A stretch of DNA of 64,000 nucleotides, from positions 45,408,774 through 45,472,773 of the forward strand of contig JAPTYO010000001.1 in the NCBI GenBank assembly GCA_036873135.1, given 5' to 3'. Position 1 is the first letter of the stretch. Every line of letters starts with the position of its first letter. Source of the DNA: Clarkia xantiana subsp. parviflora. Its lineage: Eukaryota > Streptophyta > Magnoliopsida > Myrtales > Onagraceae. The notes under the pieces are model-generated. The model had not been told where the DNA came from and made no database searches. It saw only the letters and a list, made by a program, of their open reading frames with translations. Made by a program: the position numbers and the translations under genes. Positions 11,001 through 20,863 of the stretch are shown here, piece by piece.

Positions 11001-11734
11001 TGATTTGGCTGTAATTATTAATAAAAGGAAGTTCTAGAATATGACTTGCTGAAGCCTCATTTGAAACAAAGTGGCTTTTTAAGATGAACATTGCGGCAGT
11101 CATTAGTCATTGCAAAAGATAATCTTGTCTTGGATCTCTAGTTGGATAAAACTTTGTACTTGTCAGCTATTTGTCACCATCTAGTAATTTGTTTAAAGCA
11201 ATTAATGAATGGGAGGCTTCTCTGCTCTTACTTTTGAGCAGCATCTACAAGGTACATGATGAGGCAAAGGACAAGGCCTTCGAATTGGAGATGAGTTGGG
11301 TGTGCGATGAGTCTAAACGCCAGCACGAGAAGGTAATAATATCCCTCCACTCCACTCCAAGCCAAGCAATCTCTTCTTTGTTCATCATTCTACACCATCT
11401 CTTGCATTTCTAACTGCATCTGCCTTTCTAACTTCCCTTCTCAAACTAATTTGACCACATATTTTTTTAGCCTCCAGATAGAAACTGAAACTTTTTACTT
11501 GAATTTGAGATTGCTAAAAAAAATGTAATCTTTATGCAAAACTTGCTTCCCTGAGTCTAGGAGTATGTTTTCTGTTCTGCATTCGAACCCCTTTACTGTG
11601 GATTACTAAATAATATCTGATTTTTCGTCGATTTGTAATAATGATATGGTGCGGGAGTTCAGGTACCGGCGCAACTTCTGGAGGAAGCCAAGGCTGCAGC
11701 TAAGTTGGCATTGGAAGAAATGGATGCTGACTAG
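2018..11734 (+). CDS. PAG1: 20S proteasome subunit alpha type-3 (alpha-7, PAG1)
   Basis: Outer-ring alpha subunit of the 20S proteasome core, acting in nucleus and cytosol. Ten exons: 2018-2121, 2207-2246, 2331-2414, 2991-3064, 9396-9482, 9592-9676, 10309-10355, 10604-10669, 11242-11332, 11663-11734. All introns are GT-AG and all phases agree; they sum to 750 nt, that is 249 residues, the length I recall for Arabidopsis PAG1. The N-terminal proteasome-alpha signature ([20 protein letters not shown]) follows the ATG directly, and the acidic tail ends EEMDAD, as in this subtype. Intron 4 has grown to 6.3 kb because a complete sense-oriented chromovirus sits in it. No exon is damaged, so the gene is probably functional, but it must splice out the element. 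TGGGC motifs upstream fit proteasome-stress control. Confidence 0.96.
3523..3958 (+). repeat. 5' LTR of the chromovirus
   Basis: 436 bp, TGTTACGG...CGTATCA. It contains internal near-repeats of the TATATCTTTAAGTATCTTAG type, so the LTR itself has a short duplicated block. No difference from 8811-9246 was seen. Confidence 0.95.
3963..3974 (+). other. tRNA-Met primer binding site of the chromovirus
   Basis: TGGTATCAGAGC, four bases after the 5' LTR, complementary to the initiator tRNA-Met 3' end. Confidence 0.9.
3986..5998 (+). CDS. Chromovirus Gag-protease polyprotein
   Basis: The first ATG after the primer site is at 3986; the same frame is open from 3923 inside the LTR, but that start would precede the primer site. 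It gives 670 residues. A coiled-coil-like N-terminus with repeated [18 protein letters not shown] units is followed by a Retrotrans_gag capsid region around residues 200-300, a zinc-knuckle-like CFNC...GHQC, and a pepsin-type protease with [10 protein letters not shown]. The product assembles the particle and cleaves the polyprotein. The frame ends at 5998 without reverse transcriptase, so pol must be reached by a frameshift (candidate heptamer at 5935-5941) or by re-initiation. Confidence 0.93.
   Translation: MDQETITRLNEFMRNQEASQNEFIRNQEAIQREASRKQDRTEKLIADLVISYKKVEAITETSVTQLQSEQATLKTSLEELTKTVEAIKEGRLITKIDKGKAPMDQLDSEDSSAALAERSIPVHENRNGGLRSGPQIAPWPIKDFNSSKSHRRKDGGGDWPVREIGTGQLMEGGGSMTPDNGATTLPCGGPPSAKMEFPTYDGTTHTVEWIQRCEDYFFDQRVTDEDAKVRQASFVLTGAARQWWSNLRRLAPHQIGWDEFKKHCKSRFGRADAVNPVGELSNLRQTGSVDDYCEQFESCLGRQYRLTGAQQIWQFCVGLTDTLRKEVEYLRPETIFEAMEFARDNEYKIEDDRRTRTFGGHLAPIIRRTQQVGRSNLVGYRVDQVSKTPAVSSNTQKAQLGQQSQIMKPGAPKASWKKLTHGEMADRRAKGLCFNCDELFVPGHQCKPVLFYILPVLDDEDQEDEPCEEDMRELSLNAMSGEKKKTTFQVRATIASGTGWVLLDTGSTHNFIKTSTAERLGISMRRRPGQFVSLPNGGKCPIDGLCKGVPLIIQGHHFEINCFAISLSGFDVVLGMRWLNALGRVIWDGISRTVEFMSGVATITWHSEETSQDEQGISLHAIGDTGVAWERWFEDENEIFTIPGRISTSRGNQQHRRSYRRRKTWDLENC
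5899..8865 (+). CDS. Chromovirus Pol (RT, RNase H, integrase, chromodomain)
   Basis: The frame is open from 5899 to 8865 in the -1 phase relative to gag-protease. It contains no early ATG, and 5977 is GTG, which supports a fused product. Domains in order: reverse transcriptase with FFDD, RNase H beginning [13 protein letters not shown], integrase zinc finger (HNFGHEG...CQTCQ) and the DDE core ([25 protein letters not shown]), then a C-terminal chromodomain-like block with [13 protein letters not shown] and [10 protein letters not shown] chromodomain normally steers integration to particular histone marks. No internal stop was found. The last 18 codons lie in the 3' LTR and the polypurine tract is coding. 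Confidence 0.93.
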   Translation, partial: NIYHTREDINFTGKPTAPTFVPQEKDVGLRKLLNEFTDLFKEPCALPPPRECDHRIRLLQGSNPVAVRPYRYPHLQKDEIERQCSNMLRNGVIRPSTSPFSSPVLLVKKSDGSWRFCVDYRELNKVTIKDKFPIPVVDELLDELNEAKFFTKLDLTSGFHQIRMFETDIEKTAFRTHHGHYEFLVMPFGLSNAPSTFQGLMNRVFQEHLRKFVLVFFDDILVYSSSWEEHLTHVRQVFTLLRQHKLLLKNTKCTFGQQSIGYLGHVITNGGVMVDPSKITAITDWPRPRSVRAVRGFLGLSGYYRKFIQNYGVLAAPLTNLLKKTGFQWTAKEEEAFAALKKALTESPVLALPDFSADFIVECDASGRGIGAVLQQQGHPIAYFSRTLAERHLKLAAYERELIGLANAVIHWRPYLWGRHFIIKTDHYSLKFLLEQRLSTSPQLHWVSKLLGYDFDVEYRSGTLNKGTDALSRRGDEHPTSDCSLLAVQGQDTSLLARARFEIEANPELVARRDQIIKGDAEAAWTTRDGLILHKGRVYLTEDSPLTSEVLAAYHNFGHEGVQKTMDRIRRDFYWKGWKASVRNFVGTCQTCQRNKWEALQPAGLLQPLPVPTRIWADISMDFVEALPKVDGKTVILVVVDRFSKYAHFIPLSHPYTAVSVAQAFFRDIVRLHGIPESIVSDRDKVFRSTFWRELFRMSGTNLCFSTAYHPQADGQTEVVNRTLEMYLRCLTGDAPRKWLSWLPWVEYCYNTAYHTSLKATPFQLVYGRAPPRILDYTSGNSKVEAVDVALERRDEFLAMARERLLEAQQRMKATYDRHHREVEYSPGDWVWLKIQPYRQLSVVQRGFNKLSPRYYGPFEVLERVGSVSYRVQLPPDTRIHNVFHVSLLKPHKGERVATPIKLPPILQGRLAPTRPVALLRARVRGDTREVLTKWTDDDEDGATWEVAAKLYEAFPELELEDKLLVEEGSNVTADTPGRFGKIYQRRG
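5935..5941 (+). promoter_or_regulatory. Candidate -1 ribosomal frameshift site (GGGAAAC)
   Basis: In the gag frame it reads G GGA AAC, an exact X XXY YYZ heptamer, inside the 5899-5998 window where both frames are open. Slipping back one base enters the pol frame at codon 5941. The heptamer and phase are seen directly; use as a frameshift signal is inferred. I did not establish a downstream pseudoknot. Confidence 0.6.
8797..8810 (+). other. Polypurine tract of the chromovirus
   Basis: GAGGAGGGGAGTAA immediately before the 3' LTR, the expected plus-strand primer. It also encodes part of the Pol C-terminus. Confidence 0.75.
8811..9246 (+). repeat. 3' LTR of the chromovirus
   Basis: 436 bp copy of 3523-3958, followed directly by the ATTAG target duplication. 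The pol reading frame continues 55 bp into it. Confidence 0.95.
9735..10125. repeat. Possible MITE in PAG1 intron 6
   Basis: A purine-rich block with GTTTGGATACC near 9739 is mirrored by GTATCCAGACAA near 10065, with matching GGAAAGGGAAGG/CCTTCCCTTTCC stretches. This looks like a small inverted-repeat transposon, but the ends and target duplication are not clear. Confidence 0.35.
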
Positions 11735-14162
11735 CAATTTGTACTCTATGTATGGAGTCTGTAATTACCCATTTTATGGGGTAGTTTAGTTATGATCTTT
11801 ACGTGTGCCTAAATCCTCGAGGAGGGTGATTGTTAGCACTTGTTAGTTGTTTGAGAAATTAGCTCTATTTTAATTTCAAACTTCGCTACCAATTACCATC
11901 CTTCAGTTTTTTTGGGTTAAATGTATTTTGGTATCATATGTTTGATAAATTTCCACTTTTGGTACCATATGTTTTTTTCCATCTAATTTTGGTATCAAAC
12001 GTTTCAAGAAATTATGTTTTTAGTACATCCGTTAGTTGACCGTTAATTTTGGTCGTTAAATGACATGTGCAAGTCATGTGACCCATTCTAAACTTTGGAT
12101 ATAGATTAATTTAGTCCCTTAAATACATTCATTTATTTTGTTTAATTAAGTCCTAAAATTTTAAAATTGAACCCAATCAAACTGTATCGAACCCAATTGA
12201 CCCAGTCGAACCTAATTTATCTAGCCTAGGGCTAGATCCGACTTTAGGTCGGGGTTGCTGGACCCAACTGACCCAGGGTCGGATATAGCCCTAGTCTGGT
12301 TAGGTCTAGGGATGGCAACGGGTCTCGGAGCCCTGCTGACCCGCGGGCCTCGATCCGGTTTTGACCCGCTGACTTGCTGACCCGCCGGTCACGGGGCGGA
12401 CTCGCGGCGGGTCCGGGTCTAGGGGCGCGGGGCCTCGTAGATCCGCCCCGAAATGCTTATATATAATATATGTTAATTTGATGTAATATTTACTAAACAA
12501 TATGGTTAATATAGTACCTATATAAAATAACAAGGACCAAATTATAAATAGATGTAAATTTAGATTATTAGGATTTGGATTTGGTGTTGAATTTATATTT
12601 TGTGATGAATTTGATGTGTTTGTTGTTTGTATTTGATTGATGTTTAGATTTGTGGTTTGAATTTATATGTAATGTAATATTATGGAAAAAAAAAATTTGT
12701 AATATTGAGAAGTGAGAAAGAAAAAAAAATGTTAAAAAAAAAAAATTACGCGGCGGGTTGGCCCCGTGGGTCGACCCGCGGGATTTTTTTCCCCCCGCTA
12801 CCCACCCGGGAGGTACCTCTGTCTTAGGTCAATATGAACATAGCCTCAATTGGGTCAAATTGACCCAATTGGGGCTTGCTCCAGTTGACCTATATATTAA
12901 AAAAGATATAAGTCAATTTTAAAGTTCGGCGAGCTAACTCGTTCACTAAATCCAATAATTTTTTAAAATAAAAAAAAAAAACTTTTAAACTTCTACCTAT
13001 CTAAAATCAATTTAAAAAAAAAAAACCAAAAAATATAAATAAAAAGGATATGAATCTCATTCGCGTAGCCTAAGGTAATTTTTTTATTATATAAAGTTCA
13101 TTACTTGTAAATCGAGTACATGATGAGAATGCAGTCGCGTAGAGTCCCGAACGCGAATGAGAGTCACGTACTTGAATATTTTAGTCAATGAAGTTACAAA
13201 TTTGATATTTTCGTATTTGGTTATGACAAATCATTATTTGAGTGAAAGGTTCCATATTTAAAATGGTTGACTAATAACAAAATCGCTAGGAAGAATCAGT
13301 GCAAACGATGATTATTCAATGGTGTGATATCTAGAATACCTCGGATGAAACTAAAGTTTAACTCAATAAATCAATATATGTTTTTTTTTTAAATGACTAT
13401 TTGAATTTTTAATTGCAAACTAAATTGCTACATTCATTTTAATTTTAGTAAAATTGAATAAAAAAAGACCATGTGACGTCTTTTGATATGTACCCATAAT
13501 GTATTTAACAAAAAATTGAAATGATTACAACGAATTAACTTCAACTGGACCTCCACTCAATTTCAGCGGTAGATTTCAATTGAGCGTCCAATTAATAATA
13601 TTTTGTTATAATAATCAACTTAATCTACCTCAAGTACACATAAAAACTAAAAAATAAAATGTCACATAGATCATGATAGTACTCATTTTCTGTCAAATTT
13701 AACGAAAATATGAATGTAGCAGTTTATTCGAAAATTAAGTTTAAGTAGCTACAAATTTTTAAAAATAAAAAAATCGGATAACGATGTGTAATTGAGTCAA
13801 AATTAGGCAATTAATTAACATATTTAAAACGCCTTTCACCATACGAATTTGGTCAATCAATTATAAAGAGACGTTTATTAATTTAAACAATAAAACAAAT
13901 GTACTTTGAGAGTTTTGCAGAAAATAAATGAATTTATTTAATTTATTTTTATTTTGACAAAAAAAGTAAACTGAATTTTCAACTACATAACTATAAACCA
14001 TATTAATTTTTCCATTAAATTGTATAAAATCGCACGCATACTATTATATAAATTTATTTTAAATAAAATTATGTTAATTTGTTCATTAAATATCACATTT
14101 TAATAATTTAATTTATGTAGCTATCTCATGTGAATTCTCGCCCACATTTTAATGTAAAAATA
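11735..14162. repeat. Intergenic repeat-rich DNA downstream of PAG1
   Basis: No gene seen. About 11905-12300 is a decayed relative of the MULE-type foldback at 42532-43203 (same phrases such as TTTTGGTACCA and the GCCTAGGGCTAG area). About 12300-12835 is a GC-rich ACCCG/CGGGT block starting AGGGATGGCAACGGG, typical of hAT-like plant repeats, with an AT-rich core. About 13240-13760 belongs to the family seen again at 15930-16290 and 60660-61140. About 13830-14162 resembles 17520-17720, 22000-22180 and 35330-35600. Confidence 0.6.
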
Positions 14163-14441
14163 AATCTAACTTACACTTTGTTTTTCCATAGAAAAGTTAA
14201 ATTTATATTTCGTTAAACGCTTAAAATTCAGTTTGTCTTTTTAATTAACCGGCCTTGCTTCAGGTTCAATATTAACCATTCAAATCAATAATCAATTAAA
14301 CCAAATCAAATCAAACTTTTATGGGAAAAATAATTAAACCAAACTTGAATGGATATATATATAAGGGTAAATCAATGAATTCTGAATTTAAGAGTGTAAA
14401 GATATACAAAGCTAGCTAGCTACGTGCAAAATCTAAACTCC

Positions 14442-15278
14442 TTAACAACACTTGAGACCATAAACAATCCCAGCGTGCATCGCCGGCTCGGCCTTGTCGA
14501 AAAATGTATCCCTCATCTTCGCAAAAGTCCGCCACGTCAGCAAGCTGTCGGAACCCGCCTGGTGGCACAACCCGGCTTCCCTAACAACTTCAAGCGTCCT
14601 CGCAACTTGTTCAAGACCGCCGTACAAGCGCCCGCAGAACTGCATCACGTGCTTCATATCGTAGATATTATTCCCGAACATATTCTGAAGCACCGTCAGA
14701 AAAGTTTGCAGAGTCTCCGGAAGGCGAGTGAATCCCCGACCAGCCCGACCTAGAATCTTGACCAGATACGCGAAGTCGTAAGCGCTGTGAAAAGTAACCC
14801 AGGTCACCGACGAATTGTTGATGAGGCCCGACCAGAGAATCTGCCGGCCGAAATCGATGGAATTGATGCCGTAGACGCGGTTTAGGGCAAAATTGATGCC
14901 TTGGCGAGCAAGTAATTTGATGGAGTCGGGGTTGTGGAGGTCGCGGGTCGGGTCGAAGTCGGAGAAGTTGAATTCCCAGATGCAGGAGACTCCGGGGATG
15001 ACCTCCGGTAGGTTTCCGTCGTGGTCGGAGAAGGTGAGGCCCATCTGGATGATGTTGAGATCGTCCACGTTTTTCTTGATTAGCCGGTATTGTTCGGTGG
15101 GGGAGCGGTGCTGGGGCGGAGTCGGGTCGGACGGGTCGGGTTTGTGGATGACGCCGGGGAACTCAGTGTCCATGGAGATGTATGGGAAGCGGTGGATGAT
15201 GCGGCGGATGATGTTGAATTCCAAGTTGAGATTGTGACGCCAAACTCTGCGGATCTGGACTGGTTTGGAGTTGGCCAT
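14442..15278 (-). CDS. CAF1: CAF1-type CCR4-associated poly(A) deadenylase (intact copy)
   Basis: Catalytic subunit of the CCR4-NOT complex; it shortens mRNA poly(A) tails in the cytoplasm. One exon of 278 residues, as usual for plant CAF1 genes. It belongs to the DEDD exonuclease family: D37 and E39 in SMDTEFPG, D168 in FHSAYDFAYL, and H239/D244 in HQAGSDSLLT are all present, so the enzyme should be active. The start ATG is followed directly by the conserved IRRVWRHNLNLEFNIIR region. A TA microsatellite lies about 95 bp upstream. Plant CAF1 genes are often stress-induced, but no specific element could be assigned here. A near-identical copy lies in inverted orientation at 23237-35037. Confidence 0.95.
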   Translation of the reverse strand: MANSKPVQIRRVWRHNLNLEFNIIRRIIHRFPYISMDTEFPGVIHKPDPSDPTPPQHRSPTEQYRLIKKNVDDLNIIQMGLTFSDHDGNLPEVIPGVSCIWEFNFSDFDPTRDLHNPDSIKLLARQGINFALNRVYGINSIDFGRQILWSGLINNSSVTWVTFHSAYDFAYLVKILGRAGRGFTRLPETLQTFLTVLQNMFGNNIYDMKHVMQFCGRLYGGLEQVARTLEVVREAGLCHQAGSDSLLTWRTFAKMRDTFFDKAEPAMHAGIVYGLKCC

Positions 15279-15369
15279 TGCACAAATTCGTTTGACGAGA
15301 ATTTACTACTGTTCGATACCAGTCTTCTCGGACCATATGTATCGTATATATATAATAACCAATTGAGCT

Positions 15370-15372
<3 letters not shown>

Positions 15373-15415
<43 letters not shown>
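15373..15415. repeat. TA microsatellite upstream of the intact CAF1
   Basis: About 21 TA units, 95 bp upstream of the CAF1 start. The equivalent tract in the right arm (23091-23142) has about 26 units. Confidence 0.95.
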
Positions 15416-15419
<4 letters not shown>

Positions 15420-16381
15420 AGATATCTATCCTAAGATATATATCCTAAGATATAACGTATATATATAAATATATTTCAAGATATATATGTATTTTAAGAT
15501 ATACCGTATATATATGGACGCAAAATTATCATTAGTTTATTGCTATTTTTATATTTATTATATTATGATTCTCAAATTTTCATTTGTTTCTATTTTCATT
15601 AAGTTTTTAACATTATTGAGGGCTGATACACATTCCGAATCTCGGAATGCTTGGGTTCCGAAACCACTACATGTGGCAAGCATGTAATTTCAGTTAATCT
15701 GGATGGCATTTAGTAACCCTCTCACGTTCGGATGTTGGCGGAGGCCCACACTCAGAATCCCAATCAATTTCCAACATTATTATATTACTTAAATTACTCA
15801 TAAATCAAGTTAATAAATTACACGAATGATAGTCACGAAGAGAGCCCCACATGCGAATGCGAGTTTAAGTTTCCGGACTTTTTTTGTCAACGAATTTATG
15901 GATAATCGTTATTTGGGTGAAATTTTCCATATTTTTTTAAAATGGCTGGTTAGTACCCAAATCGTTAGGATGACTAAGTTAAAACGATGATTATTTTATG
16001 GTCTGAAACCTAGAATAATTTTTGGCAAATCTAAACTTCGATTTAATTACAAATGGATATCTGATTTTTTTTAATTGACTATACAAATTTTTAATTGCAA
16101 ATTAAATTGCTACATCCATTATAGTTTCCGTCAAACAGAAAAGATTAAGGCAATTTAATGTCTTTTGATGTGTTCTCAATATGGATTCGACAAAAAAATG
16201 AAATTATTATAGTGAAATTTCTTCATCTTGTCCACTCCAATTCTAACGGTACATTTCAATTAAGCGTACAATTAATAATATCCTGAATGAACATTAGGAA
16301 ATTAAAAATTTAGGTAGGTACTATATTTAAAAATCAAAGCTCTAATAACAATTTGTAATTTTATCAAAATTTAGGTACAAA

Positions 16382-17489
16382 CTAGGTGCATTTCTCGCGC
16401 ATCGCGCGGGGTTACTTACCAAATATGTATAATTAACAAACTAATATTCGAAGAAATTTATACAGACTATTTGTAATATGTTGAAACACTATTTTTACAG
16501 CTCTCTGTCAATTTTACCCGTGACCCGCGGGTGACCCGCAAATGACCCGCTTACGGGTCGGGTACGGGTGACCCTAAGTATGCTAACGGGTCATTTACGG
16601 GTTGACCCGTAAATGACCCGTTGAGAGCGGGCCGGGTACGGGTTTGGGATTAGGACCCGTACCCGGCCCGTGACCCGTTTAAATCAGTTTTTTTTTTTTT
16701 CGTTTCCCTAAATAATAGCTAAAAAATTAAAAAAACTAAAAAGTTGCATGAGCAAGATACAACCAGATTTTGGGGTAAACCTAAACATACATATATAATG
16801 TAAGATTATAATATTCTTAGGAGATTATGCAAAGTAAAAAATAAAATAAAATTTTGTTTGTCTTTCTTTACTAAGTAGTATGCAATTTGTTCACTCTCTA
16901 ATAACGTGTCTCGACTTTATTTGATCTCTTATGTAAATATAAAAGTAAATAACTCAACACAGTATAATAATAGTACAAAATAAACACGTAAAACTTTACA
17001 TATCGTATTTTTAAGTCATTATTATATATCGTATTTATTTTTGTAAACATAATAACATGATAAAATTATTATATATATTGGTATTTTATAATTTTAACGG
17101 CAAAATTTATTAACATAAAATGACACGCACACATGTTTTGCAACATTAACTACTAGACATGTAACGGGGGCACCATTTTGCAGCTTTGCTGTATGTTTGA
17201 CCCGGGTCACGGGTCAGACCCGGGTCAACCCGTGACCCGTGACCCCGAGTACGGGTCTGCGACCCCTGACCCGTGGTGACCCCCGGGTCAATCACGGGTC
17301 GGATGGTCGGTGACCCGCGGGTCACGGGTCACGGGTTGTGACCCATTGACAGGCCTATATGGAGTTAATGACTACAAAACTCTTAGCACAATTGTCATAA
17401 ATGCATCGATTAACGTAAAAAAAAAAATTCTCAGCCCCACATTCATTCTGTTATTATCTTTCACTCATAATTTATAATATATATAGATA
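16382..17489 (-). mobile_element. Non-autonomous Helitron, copy 1
   Basis: On the minus strand it begins TC (TCTATATATATTATAAATT) and ends with a GC hairpin (CGCGCGATGCGCG) about a dozen bases before the terminal CTAG. Flanks are A at 16381 and T at 17490, the AT target expected for Helitrons. No Rep/helicase is encoded. Its outer 118 and 137 bp match copy 2 at 20109-20863; the middle is a different, ACCCG-rich sequence. Confidence 0.8.
16505..17352. repeat. ACCCG/CGGGT-rich element inside Helitron copy 1
   Basis: Both ends carry CTGTCAA/TTGACAG followed by dense GACCCG/CGGGTC repeats, with an AT-rich centre. It resembles hAT-like non-autonomous repeats common in plants. I saw no 8-bp target duplication, so nested insertion is likely but not shown. 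Confidence 0.55.
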
Positions 17490-20108
17490 GATATATAGAT
17501 TTGGTTATTAAGACTATTTAAAATTCTTTTCACCATACGAATTTGGTCCTCCATTATAAAGACACATTTATTAATTAAACAAAAAATAAAATGAACGTTG
17601 AGGGTTTTGTAGAAAATAAATGAAACATTTATTTACAAAAAGTAAACAAATTTTCAATTATATAATGCGCAAGTTATATTGATTTTGTCCAGGTACATAT
17701 TGTTCACACAAATTTATTTTAAGGGAAAAGATAGACATTCCGAGAACCTCATTACGAGAAGTTCCGAATGTGTCTGAATATGAAAAAGCCATTAAAGTTG
17801 GCATATATTACCTAGTTGCCACCGTGAGACAAAATCACGTTCCGACATTCCAAGGTGTCGGAATGTGTATCACCGCTCTTATTTTAAAGAAAGTCATATT
17901 AATTTATCTAATATGCATCACATTCGATTTATGTAACTATCACATGTGAGATTTACATAAACATATATTTATTGACGTAAAAGTCAATCTAGCTTAATAT
18001 ATTTTTTAATACTTTTACCCTCTCATAATATTTTCTCGATAAAAGTTGGATTTCATCGGAAATGATTACATATACAATTTAATATTATTTCAGACTAAAT
18101 TTTAAATTTGGTCGTTAAAATAATGTATTTCCCGACCAAATGTGAAATTGATTGATAAGGAGTATATTTAACAACTATATTTGAATTTGACCCTTAAGAG
18201 CACTTCCAATAGTGATTCCTCCATGTCACCCGCCACGTCATTGACAACTCATCAAAGTGGAACTGTTACAGTAAATGCTATTGTCAATTTAGAAGTCTCT
18301 CTAGTGGTGGGGACCTAGTTCCACTTTCATACTGGAACCCACGTAATTCCATACTCACAGTGTTATTTTTTGTAAAAATAACACTATATATAAATTAAAT
18401 ATTCATATATAAAAATTATTTTAGTATTTAAAAAATTATATAAAAAGTTACGAACATAATTTATAAATAAGCACGTAAATTTGTTAAATATGATCGTCAT
18501 AATTTAAAAATTATATTACATAAAAATATAAACAGTATGTTAAATTTGTCAACATAAAAAATGAATATATATATATTTGAGACAACATATAATTGACACA
18601 TGCATTACTACAATCATATATAGATGTTCGACCAAATTCTCAATATGATTTTTTTTCAGCATTCTCAATTTGAAACTCGATGTCGTTAGAGTTAGTTCAA
18701 TTATTTACGTACTATATATTTAAAATTAATTTAGATATTTTGGTATTTAAAAAAGTGTAGAAAAATTTACGAATTTAATATTTAAATGAGCACATAATTA
18801 TTTAAATTTACAAATATATATATATATATATATATATATTATTTTATTCTCATTATGGAATATATGGTAATAGAAATGTAATAAATCATTATAATAATGG
18901 TGTAACACAATATAAAATGTATATAAATTAATTTAATACTAATAGATAAATATATTAATAAATAAATGAAAATAACGTAATCGTTACTTGAAACTTTTAA
19001 AATAATTTGATACTAATAAGTTGATTTAACTAAATTATTAGAACTATTTTCAAAAATAGCTATCAATATGGTTAAATTGGAATGTATAATATATTTATTT
19101 ATGTTTATTGATTTATTTTCCCCCGCATAATAGAAGTTAATATATAAGAAATATAAGGCGTGATTTTTTTATTACAATAGTTAAAATTAAACTTCATATA
19201 TATCAACTGTTATGTTTACATTAATTTTATTGATTTTTAAAAAAACTAATTGCCTAAACACAAATAATACATCAATAGAATAATGTGGTAATAAAGTATA
19301 TTAGTTTAATTTTTTTTAATTTGGCAAAATTCTATCAATTTATTTAATGGTAATTAATAAATGGAATTCATATTAATTGTTAAATGAAACTGATTTTTTT
19401 TTTTTTAAGATTGAATGATAGGTTTTAGAGGAATTTTCACTCATTACAATTGTACTAATGACAATGTCACTTCATCGGTGAGAATGTAGATTGATGTTGA
19501 CCAATGAGATGTTTCGATTTTAACATGTAACTTCTTCAATTTATTATTTGTCACAATTTTGTAAAATCTATCCAAATCATATTATATGAAGAATAATCGT
19601 ATCTGCACTTGACATTTACTTATAAATACTTATAATTATAAAAAAAACTAAATTGACGATTACTTTTTTAATAATATATACAACTTTTACGAAATAATAA
19701 AACGTATTAAGTATGTCACGTAGGAAAAAATTATAAATGTGTGGAAAAATGTATTAAGTATAATATAAATAGAAATCTAAATTTCTTCAAATCTATTTAT
19801 AATTTTATGAATATAAGACACTCATTTAATGTTAAAAATGTTCCATTTTATAGTTTCATTTAACAATTAACACAAATTTCATTTATTTATTACTAATAAA
19901 TTAATTTAAAAATGTGATATTGTGTAACATACAACATTATTATAATGATGTATCGTTTGTGTTTATATACTTTTTTTTAACTGAAAACATAACAATCGAT
20001 ATTTATAAAATTTACTTTTTGGTTAAGTATGATAATCAATAACACATTATTATTTTTCATATTAGCATCTATTTTTTGAGAAAAAATTAACATATATGTA
20101 TATATATA
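17490..20108. repeat. AT-rich spacer with dispersed repeat fragments
   Basis: No gene seen. 17520-17720 resembles 13830-14160. 17710-17885 holds a short repeat with CATTCCGA/TCGGAATG ends that recurs near 15620, 22870 and 54950. 18100-18190 has TTTGGTCGTTAAA/TTCCCGACCAAA phrases like those at 21230-21430. 18808-18838 is a TA run. The rest is AT-rich with nothing recognisable. Confidence 0.5.
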
Positions 20109-20863
20109 CTAGGTGCATTTCCCGCGCATCGCGCGGGGTGACTTACCAAATATGTATAATTAACAAACTAATATTCGATAAAATTTATACTGACTATTTG
20201 TAATATGTTGAAACACTATTTTTAAATAAAATATCAGTCTAAAATTTGAAAAAGTAAACGAAAGACTGAAAATTTTGAACCATAAAATACCATTGCGCAA
20301 ATTCACAAATAAATTTTAGATGCCCGTACCACATGCTACATTTGATCGTCGGATTCGTGTCAAGCGTCTGTTCTTCAACAGATATGACTTCGATGACCAC
20401 CGACGATATCTCGCCAGAGATAGAGATGGCTCTGCCACTAAGACTGTCAGCCGCCTGTACTGCCCGGTATCTTCGTTCGCCGGCTCCGCGTCAAGCGTCT
20501 GTTAAAAATCAACGAAATTTTAATTTCGATTAATTACATACATTGAATCTTGAACGGTTCGAAATAAGTGAAATTTTTAATTGCGATTAATTGCATACAT
20601 TGAATCTTGAACGATCCGAAATTTTAATTGCGATTAATTGTATACGTTAAATCTTGAACGGTTCGAAGTCAGCAAAATTTTAATTGCGATTAATTGCAAC
20701 TAAAAACCCTCAGCTCCCTAGTGCAATCAATGTTATGGAGTTAATGACTACAAAACATTTAGCTCATTTGTCATAAATGCATCGATTAATGTAAAAAACA
20801 AAATCATCAGCTCCACATTCACTCTGTTATTATATTTCCTTCAGAATTTATAATATATATAGA
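20109..20863 (-). mobile_element. Non-autonomous Helitron, copy 2
   Basis: 755 bp, same structure as copy 1: minus-strand 5' TC, 3' hairpin CCCGCGCGATGCGCGGG, terminal CTAG, flanked by A (20108) and T (20864). The cargo differs: a GC-rich stretch at 20320-20505 and a four-fold short repeat at 20505-20705. No transposase is encoded. Confidence 0.85.
20505..20705. repeat. Short tandem repeat in Helitron copy 2
   Basis: Three to four degenerate units of roughly 50-60 bp built on TTTTAATTGCGATTAATTGC followed by ATACATTGAATCTTGAACGG. They lie at the cargo edge; role unknown. Confidence 0.7.

Larger units (their letters stand above)
14163..16218. repeat. Left arm of an inverted duplication carrying CAF1
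   Basis: The reverse complement matches 22289-23543 plus 34508-35316 almost base for base. Every overlapping frame of the CAF1 coding part is the same in both copies. The main difference is length of the TA microsatellite (about 43 against 52 bp). The match extends beyond the gene on both sides, so this is a segmental duplication and not a retrocopy. Confidence 0.9.

Noticed and set aside
14424..15434. Plus-strand frames of 109-114 codons opposite CAF1
   Set aside because: Shadows of the CAF1 reading frame; the same shadows appear at the second copy.
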